Under the pieces are notes generated by a model. The model saw nothing but the letters and a program-made list of their open reading frames with translations. It was not told where the DNA came from and did no database searches. From Zantedeschia hybrid cultivar (lineage: Eukaryota; Streptophyta; Magnoliopsida; Alismatales; Araceae), in NCBI GenBank assembly GCA_030544215.1, contig JARZZO010000014.1, positions 17,580,234-17,644,233 of the forward strand: a stretch of DNA of 64,000 nt, given 5' to 3'. Both the position numbers and the translations under genes were made by a program. This document shows, piece by piece, positions 57,985 to 64,000 of this stretch (its first letter is position 1; every line of letters starts with the position of its first letter).

Positions 57985-58335
57985 TCGTCATGCGATCACT
58001 TCGCATCCTATCTAATGCTCCCAAGCCCTTAAAAAATTGCCTTCTGATAACACGCAAACAAGTGAAACAACAGATAGCCGTGCCGCCGTGTGCGAACCTA
58101 GCATCAAGAAAACATCAAATTGAAATCTTTCAACGACGAAACAAGAAACACCCGCCGACCACGACGCGGGGTTTCAAACGGAGAACGTTTGCCAGCGGGA
58201 CTTGGGGGGTGGGGGCGAGCAGGGTTCTTACTGCTGGCCCTCGTCGAACGCCGGGGGAGGCGCCTCCTCGCTGTTGTAGTGCGCGACGAGCGTGTCGAAG
58301 CAGTAGACCACCATTTCCCGGTTTGCGGATACCAT
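51573..58335 (-). CDS. AMMECR1: AMMECR1-domain protein
   Basis: It is a highly conserved single-domain protein found from archaea to plants and humans. Its biochemical activity is unknown; the human gene is linked to a syndrome with midface hypoplasia and elliptocytosis. Five exons (minus strand): 58335-58232, 56827-56708, 52570-52456, 52245-52152, 51775-51573. They join to 636 bases and 211 residues, the normal plant length. The start is MVSANREMVVYCFDTLVAHY. The signature LRGCIGT lies at residues 52-58, followed by SALRDRRFPPI, YLDWEVGKHGLIIEF and GYNGFITEPLRKRVRVTRYQ. All junctions keep frame with GT/AG sites. Intron 2 (4.1 kb) carries a SINE and a tandem repeat. No targeting peptide or membrane segment is visible. 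The gene appears intact. Confidence 0.96.
55850..55998 (+). mobile_element. tRNA-derived SINE with 12-bp TSD
   Basis: The 125-bp insert (55862-55986) ends in eight A residues and is flanked by GTTCTTGAAAGG (55850-55861) and GTTCTCGAAAGG (55987-55998). It contains a degenerate pol III B-box (gatcttgaacc) and a 3' hairpin ccctgccactttggcaggga. The same hairpin and body recur at about 63640-63770. Confidence 0.82.
56008..56141. repeat. ~47-bp tandem repeat, three copies
   Basis: 'gtcaacagcctttgaaggtt' and its variants recur with the downstream phrase cctagaggatctttgtcata at about 56008, 56051 and 56098. The third copy is the most diverged. It directly follows the SINE. Confidence 0.82.
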
Positions 58336-58790
58336 CTTGGAGCGCGAGAAACGGGGCTTCCCACTCCGACGGCGGGGCGCGCGAGGCCGGAGCTCCCCCG
58401 CCGGCGCGCGACGATCCGATCGAGACAGAACAGAGCGAACCAGAGAAGGAGAGGAGGAGAAGATTAGGGTTCCCCAGACGGGGTTGGGCGGACGGGAAGA
58501 GTGAGGAGAAAGGGAAGAAGAGCCTTGCCGTCCTGAGACACCAGAACGAGAGGAGCCCCAAGGGGGCAGTCTTTTTGACGAGCGGAGCTGCGCTTTCTCT
58601 CCGGATGCCCGAAACGTTACATTAAAGAGGGGCAAAGGCCAAAGGGAACCTTCCTTTCCGAAAAGACACACACCATATTTTTAAATACCCAGCGTGTCCC
58701 CTCTCCCCGTCCTTTCCTGTTCCCCCACTCGGACATGGACTATACCGGCAACAACTGTAGACCGCGGATTTATAATACTAGAATAATACT
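58336..58790. other. 5' flank of AMMECR1
   Basis: GC-rich leader and promoter region of the minus-strand AMMECR1 gene up to about 58620, then AT-richer DNA. The long frames on both strands here are GC artefacts. Confidence 0.45.
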
Positions 58791-59133
58791 TGTCGTAATG
58801 CTCTCGAAATATAATAGAGGATTACAGTAGGTAAAACATAAAAGAAAATAATTTTTTTAGTTTGGTCTCAAAGTCTTTTATCCTGCCGTACAGTATAATA
58901 TTTGATCGGGCGATCTAAAAAATTTTAAAAAATTAAAAATTAACCTAATGAACAGTGAAAAATGTCTCTTAATAGTTTTAAATTTTTTAAATATTTTTAG
59001 ATTGTCCAATCAGACGTTACACTATATTGATGGGTAAGACATCTCGAGATCGACCTAAAAAAAGTTTTTTTTTATTTATTCACTGCAATATCTCTATGTG
59101 CAGCACACAAAAATATTACAATAAGTATTACTC
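58791..59133. mobile_element. Fold-back MITE, GAGTAAT family, member 5
   Basis: The left end GAATAATACTTGTCGTAATG and the reverse complement of the right end, GAGTAATACTTATTGTAATA, match. Inside, 'gatcgggcgatctaaaaaat' on the left mirrors 'atttttagattgtccaatc' on the right. It is non-coding. Confidence 0.65.
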
Positions 59134-60198
59134 ATAATCCTATTATCTCATATCACATTCTCGATCCCGTTTTATAGAAGGAAACTTATCTTGACTGTTG
59201 TGATAATCTTAAGTCTCACGGCATCTAATGATCGGGAGATATTACAGTGAGCATTGGAATTGGGGCACTCAAGCCTTGTCCGGAGACCAACCTTTAACCA
59301 TTATTATAATAAGTTTTGGCCCGATGTTGCAAATAGTCTAGCCTGCAACCACCACCCAGTACCTGCCGACGCAAGACAATAATGCGAGATCCTTGTCTCT
59401 CTATGGCTCCTCCAGATTCCGACCCCAACGTGGAAGGAGCACAAGAGAGTTGCTTGTGTAACGTGGAGCCTCCTCTCCCACCGGGAGTATGTATCACCTG
59501 TCGCAAGCCCACCGACCGCATGCACCAGCCTGAATCGCACCTAATTGTTTTGAATTGATGGGTGTTTTGCTATGGGTTTTGATGGAGATAAAACACTCCG
59601 AAAGATGCAATAACGATGTGTAGTGCCACACATATCCACCGTTTAGTTTGCATGGGTTTTGCTTGTAACAAGAGCTAATTGCACTGCGTGATTGGTTTCC
59701 ACTTTCCATACACTTCACCCCTAAAAATGGAGCTGGGATATGTTGGACATTTTAAATTAATCTAAGCCCATTCTTGGGTCTTTGCCTAGGAGATGGTGAG
59801 CAGGAGACAAACCCACTTCACTCCTACTCGCCCTTACATTGTGCTTTTCCACAGGCTTTGCCCCCGTTTTACCGGGGCCAAGAGCTTAGTTCCCACGCTT
59901 TGCGTTCCATATCAAGCGCTCTAGCCTCTTAGCCCTTGATTGGAGCACAAAATATTCGAGAGGCGCCCAAATGCGTCGCGGAAACGGACTAAAATTACAC
60001 ATCGACCCATCGCAAGCCAAAATCCGAAGCCTTGGCCTCATTGGACCGAGGCGATCCCCTGCGCGGGTAGCGGTGCAATGGTCCACTCCGGACGCCGCTG
60101 GCATCGGATCGGATCTCCGTATCCAACCGACTACCCGAGCGCCCCGCGTCTGGGATAATTTTATAGCAGCGAATCTTCTGTTTGATTTGATGTAAAAT
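59134..60198. other. Intergenic region, mixed composition, no gene recognised
   Basis: 59.26-59.53 kb and 59.88-60.16 kb are richer in GC and have frames on both strands, but none resembles a known protein. They may be remnants of larger elements. Confidence 0.35.
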
Positions 60199-60766
60199 AT
60201 TGTTGAGAGGTTCTAATTTTGTTGGCCCATTAATCAAGTGGGTCGGCTCGCGAAGAGACGTCATGATTTTTTGTTAGAGCGATTTGACCTTTCAGCCAGC
60301 AGATCCATGCGTCTAGACTGCAGCAAGGAGTCTTCTAATCTAAAGCGGACTCCGACGACGCCCTACTGACGTGGAAAAATTTTCTACCAAGGGAAATCTC
60401 CTCTAAATCAACTTCCAAACCTCATATAAAACAAATCAGAGTCAAGCTGGAGTCTCGTCCCACCTGAGATCGAACCGGACTCCCCCTGTTATGTTCTCCA
60501 TCGGACTCGATTATCATTTCAGATCCATCCTTAAAAGGGACTCCCCGGTACTCTCAGAAGGTATATTCGACAGTCTGAGTGTCTACTCTTTTTCTCTTTT
60601 CGTTCTTGCGTACTCTGGCTTAAGCATCGGAAGGAATTTTTTTGGATCGCAATTGGAGTCTCCTCTGACTTGATGTCTATCTTGCAGAAGTGCAAAGATA
60701 TTTTCTGTGATTTAGAGAGTTTCAGCCATCTGATCTAGATTAGATGAATCTCCGACCCAACATTGT
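60199..60766 (+). mobile_element. Probable solo LTR of a Gypsy-type element
   Basis: The segment 60204-60761 starts TGAGAGGTTC and ends ...CCGACCCAAC, flanked by ATTGT on both sides (60199-60203 and 60762-60766). It holds a TATA-like 'cctcatataaaac' near 60420. The downstream phrase 'ctggcttaagcatcggaagg' resembles the 'ctgacttaagcatcggag' stretch common in monocot Gypsy LTRs. The last bases AC instead of CA weaken the call. Confidence 0.5.
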
Positions 60767-61358
60767 ATTTTTGTGAAATATAAATAATAATATTTTAAAA
60801 TATGTTACACAAATTTACTGCCTTATGTTATTCCATTAATTTTTAATGTATCCATTAAATTAAAAGTTAGTCAAATGTCTTAAAGATTAAAATTGCATTC
60901 CACATTGATCATCTAACTTCATCTCCATATATTAGACTAATGTAAACATAAAATTACTTATCTTCGCTTTCAAGTGAGGTCCGAGTTGGTTTCCAATTCC
61001 ATCAAGCTTTTGTGTTGTACCCCGCAGATGAGATGTGGACATCATAGTTGAAACTTGAAAGCGTACGTGCATATAGTGGATATCTCAAAGTACATAGTTC
61101 GTACGTGGAAAGGATGTGGATACTTTTCTTTGGTAGCTGCATGAACGCATGATTTTGTTACTTCTGTCTGATTGATTGATGAGTGTATTACACAGATAGT
61201 GCTGATGACATATTCCAGCGAAACACGTGATTAAATTGTATTTAGACAGTTAACTTGTAAAATCTTATTTGCTGTCCTATTATTGAGATGCCAGTTTGTC
61301 TCCAATGTTATCCATTAGTCTGATCGTAATTTTACCTCTAAACGAGTAAAAGAGATAA
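60767..61358. other. Intergenic spacer, no gene
   Basis: Nothing recognisable apart from A/T-rich sequence. Confidence 0.35.
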
Positions 61359-61753
61359 TTAAAAGATTGGGTTTTTTGCAAATATACTGTATTTACATGT
61401 ATATCTTCAACTCTCACATATTATCATCAATATTCTTGAAATCTTTTAAATATTGTATTTATACTTTTTCTGTTAAACTTAAGTGAATTGTAATAAAATA
61501 TGTCAAAAATATTACATAAATCATGATATCATTGGAAGTGTCGAGAGTACATAATGCAAGATTTTAATGAACTGAGAAATATATTGCAAAATATTAGTGA
61601 ATTTAAGAATATTTATGCAAAATCATTAGATTGAGGGAAGTGCAACTTTTTAAATATTTCAGAAGTATTGATGTTAATACGTGAGAATTGAGGATATACA
61701 TGCAAATACGTTATATTTGAAAAATATATATATGCAAAAAACCTTAAAAGATT
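61359..61753. mobile_element. Mutator-like MITE with perfect 10-bp TSD
   Basis: The element 61369-61743 (375 bp) starts GGGTTTTTTGCAAATATAC and ends ATATATGCAAAAAACC. Both flanks are TTAAAAGATT (61359-61368 and 61744-61753). The arms pair over roughly 80 bases. It is related to the element at 37434-37765. Target size and arm length fit Mutator-like MITEs. Confidence 0.85.
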
Positions 61754-62533
61754 TGTATGAAGTCCACATGATAGGCACGATGAAATCAAACACATCTGGC
61801 AGTTGATACACCATTGCCTGTCTGCACTGCACACAATACCTCAGCGTAACATACGTGTTGAGTTGGTTCTATTTGTATTTCCTTTTTTTATTTGTTAAGC
61901 ATTGTCGTAATAATAAGAGATACAATGGTTTTGTTTGCAGATACATGAAAGGACCTTCACATTATTTTCCTCGAGTCGAAAATTAGATGATCCATTGGGC
62001 ATCCGTTTGTAGTCGTAGCCCATCTATCTGGTTGGTTACTCTCTACTCAATGATAATCTAATGCAACACCTTTTAATACTTCGCCCAAACAACGTTACCA
62101 AGTAAAAAACATTTGAAAAAAATCAAATATAGGAAAGAAATCTCAAGTCAAGAAAAAAAATTGTGAAAAGTGATGAAATAAGATGTGCATTTTAACATAT
62201 AAAACCATATTTTAAAATATAAACTTAAGTCAATATAAATAAATTATTTTATCATTAAAATCTACTTTATAAAATATTATTTTTTATATTTTATAAAAAA
62301 ATTAATTTGTTTTAATAAATAATAACTTATTATTGAAAGATAATAGGTCTGGAATGAAAAGGTGTGATTATCGTTTCACAAATTTGCTTACATTGTACGC
62401 TGGTGAAAGCGGACTTTATACGTCGACTGGCGCGAGTGGAAAGGGTACCGCATTAAGATCCGCATCGGTTTCATCTCACCTTCCTCCTTTTCCCCCCCGT
62501 TCTCGATCCTAACGAGGAAGACGAGAGGGGGAG
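61754..62533. other. Upstream flank of IF1
   Basis: A/T-rich until about 62390, then a GC-richer promoter and leader. No definite TATA box could be chosen. Confidence 0.4.
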
Positions 62534-62918
62534 ATGGCGATGAGATCTGCGGTCACTCGGTTGCCCCGCTGCTCTCCCTCCTCCTCGTCGTCTCCGGCGA
62601 CGGCAGCGGCGGCAGGTCGGAGGTGGCTCAGCGACGGCAAGGGGAGGGTCCTCAGCGAGGAGGAGAGGGCCAAGGAGAACGTCTACATTCAGGTCAACCT
62701 CCTCGCTTGGCCCCTTGGCCCTCGTCTCTCTCTTCCTGGCGACTGTTCACATGCTTGGTTGCGATCGATCTGTTTATGATCTGTTTGGGTTTGCGATCAT
62801 TCCGGTGGTCTAGAAAATGGAGAAGGAGAGGATGGAGAAGCTGAAGCGGAAGGCCGAGAAGGAGAAGGAGGAGGTCGAGAAGTCGGTGGGGAAGTCGTCG
62901 GCTGATGAGGTGAAGGAT
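62534..62918 (+). CDS. IF1: Mitochondrial F1Fo-ATPase inhibitor IF1 (3' end unresolved)
   Basis: IF1 binds the F1 catalytic sector in the mitochondrial matrix and blocks ATP hydrolysis when the membrane potential falls. Exon 1 (62534-62692) encodes a transit-like N-terminus rich in Ser, Ala and Arg (about 30 residues), then WLSDGKGRVLSEEERAKENV, the family's inhibitory segment. The intron is 62693-62813 (TTCAG/gtcaac ... ctag/AAAATG). Exon 2 from 62814 encodes KMEKERMEKLKRKAEKEKEE, the long basic/acidic helix. The exon 2 donor could be at 62910 (GATGAG/gtgaag) or 62919 (AAGGAT/gtgttc); reading on gives an unlikely hydrophobic tail ending at 63003. A last short exon probably lies further right or beyond the window. 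Confidence 0.85.
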
Positions 62919-64000
62919 GTGTTCTGCTACCAGATATCGACGTTCCTATTCCTATATCTCGAAGTTTTTTTCCTTCTTAACTTGTGTCTCAAAGTGACTG
63001 ATTGAGTTCCTGCTTACCGATGTTCTCCCCAGTTCTTTTGTTTTGTTTCGCTTTTCATTGTTAGGGCTTAGGATGTGGGTTCCTGATAACTGGATATGTC
63101 TTGTCGGCATTTTTGTCATTGAAGAACCCTAGTTTAAGGCATGTGCGAAGTTTTAAAAAACTAATACAGGTAGAAATTGATGGGAGTTTTGTTGATTAAA
63201 GCACGACTTAAGAATTTGGACAAACTTATGTGTGGTTAGCGCCATAATTTTGTCCATCTCTAACAATCGTCTTTACTGTTGTCTTCGGCCCAAAATCTTG
63301 CCGCCCTTTCGCCAAGGTCACCTGAATCTGGGGATACCTATATCCCCTGTTTGGATGCAATTCATCAAAAATAGGATGCCAAAGCTATGGAGCTATAGAT
63401 GTGGATGATTTCTTGGGAAGTTCTGAATTTTTCCACGAGCGTAAACTATTTTGATTGGAATCCTGTTTCCCTTTTTTAATGGTAGTATTTATAAGCTTAG
63501 AAATATAGGGATATGCAGAAGATATGACTAACAAGTGATATGTGCTTATTTTGTTTTTTCGTTTGACACTCTTGTGATATATGAAATGAACAGAAGAGAC
63601 AAAATTGGGTTTACTTTGGAGAATTCCACCATCAAGGTTGATGTAGCCCAGTTGGTACAGGGTCGATGGGATAGGGCGGTTCACCCCAGGTTCGAACCTG
63701 GGGTGATGGGGTGTTTCTGATTCGATTGAACTGTTCCTGCCACTGCAGCAGGGACCCTTTTGTTCCAGATATTTCTTCAGTTTGTTTCATTTTTTTGTGG
63801 TTCGTATCTGCATTCCCAACAACTTAACATCTGAGTTTCCTCTATGGCATCTTTCGTCTGATAATTATTCTTGATTGAAGGAGTCCTAGAGCTAAATGTG
63901 AAGTCATGTGTGCCATGATGCAGGTAAAACTAGATTCAAATATCGATAAGCATTTTGTGGAGTTGGTACACAACCTAAAAAAAAGTTTGGCAAACTAATT
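62919..64000 (+). other. Likely IF1 intron 2, continuing past the window
   Basis: No further IF1 exon could be recognised up to 64000. The stretch contains the SINE at about 63637-63770. A candidate acceptor (gatgcag, near 63922) is followed by sequence with no convincing IF1 C-terminus. Confidence 0.4.
63637..63770 (+). mobile_element. tRNA-derived SINE with intact A and B boxes
   Basis: It has an A-box TAGCCCAGTTGG (about 63645-63656) and a perfect B-box GGTTCGAACC (about 63690-63699), the internal pol III promoter. The flanking sequences do not pair into an acceptor stem, so it is not a tRNA gene. A 3' hairpin (cctgccactgcagcaggga) followed by 'ccctttt' matches the SINE at 55862-55986. 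No clear target duplication was found. Confidence 0.75.

Noticed and set aside
58104..58671. Long frames on both strands around AMMECR1 exon 1
   Set aside because: They overlap one another in a GC-rich leader. Only the frame with MVSANREM and the downstream exons matches a family.
63640..63720. tRNA gene on the + strand
   Set aside because: The A and B boxes are present, but there is no pairing acceptor stem or plausible anticodon arm, and the body recurs at 55.86 kb as a SINE.

Overview
This is eukaryotic nuclear DNA from a flowering plant. It holds spliced plant genes with GT/AG (one GC/AG) introns of up to about 4 kb, AT-rich intergenic DNA, and a dense load of plant transposon types: Ty3/Gypsy LTR, PIF/Harbinger, hAT-like, Mutator-like, LINE and SINE. 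GC-rich first exons and Tourist-like MITEs hint at a non-grass monocot. That is inference from style only; no species marker is present.

Layout: 1-5.8 kb is intergenic, with MITEs and a palindrome cluster. 5.8-11.1 kb is one degenerate Ty3/Gypsy element with both LTRs and a matching AGGCA target-site duplication (TSD). It is interrupted by a solo LTR with its own CGCAC TSD and ends in a 46-bp tandem array. About 13.5-25.9 kb is a large PIF/Harbinger region: a Myb/SANT-like ORF broken by one TAG, an unusual small ORF joining an RNase H1 N-terminal (hybrid-binding) domain to a hydrophobic tail, a DDE transposase with one frameshift, a 173-bp minisatellite, and a duplicated segment with a LINE tail. 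25.9-30.4 kb holds MITEs, including a nested-palindrome hairpin with a 9-bp TSD.

Four host genes can be resolved to exons. ROPGAP (30.8-35.6 kb, +) is a CRIB-RhoGAP regulator of plant ROP GTPases. CPA (41.5-48.0 kb, -) is N-carbamoylputrescine amidase, the last step of the arginine/agmatine route to putrescine. AMMECR1 (51.6-58.3 kb, -) is a conserved protein of unknown activity. IF1 (62.5 kb onward, +; 3' end unresolved) is the mitochondrial F1Fo-ATPase inhibitor. They share no pathway, so this is ordinary plant gene order.

Between and inside the genes lie at least four non-autonomous PIF/Harbinger-type elements with TTA/TAA target duplications. Two of them carry captured host gene fragments: a nepenthesin-type aspartic protease fragment with a damaged active site (38.6-39.7 kb) and the first exon of CDC45 plus a second unrecognised fragment (49.2-50.7 kb). 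The main points of interest are these Pack-type Harbinger elements together with the three-ORF Harbinger remnant. Splice sites and start codons were read by eye; no alignment, search or RNA evidence was available.
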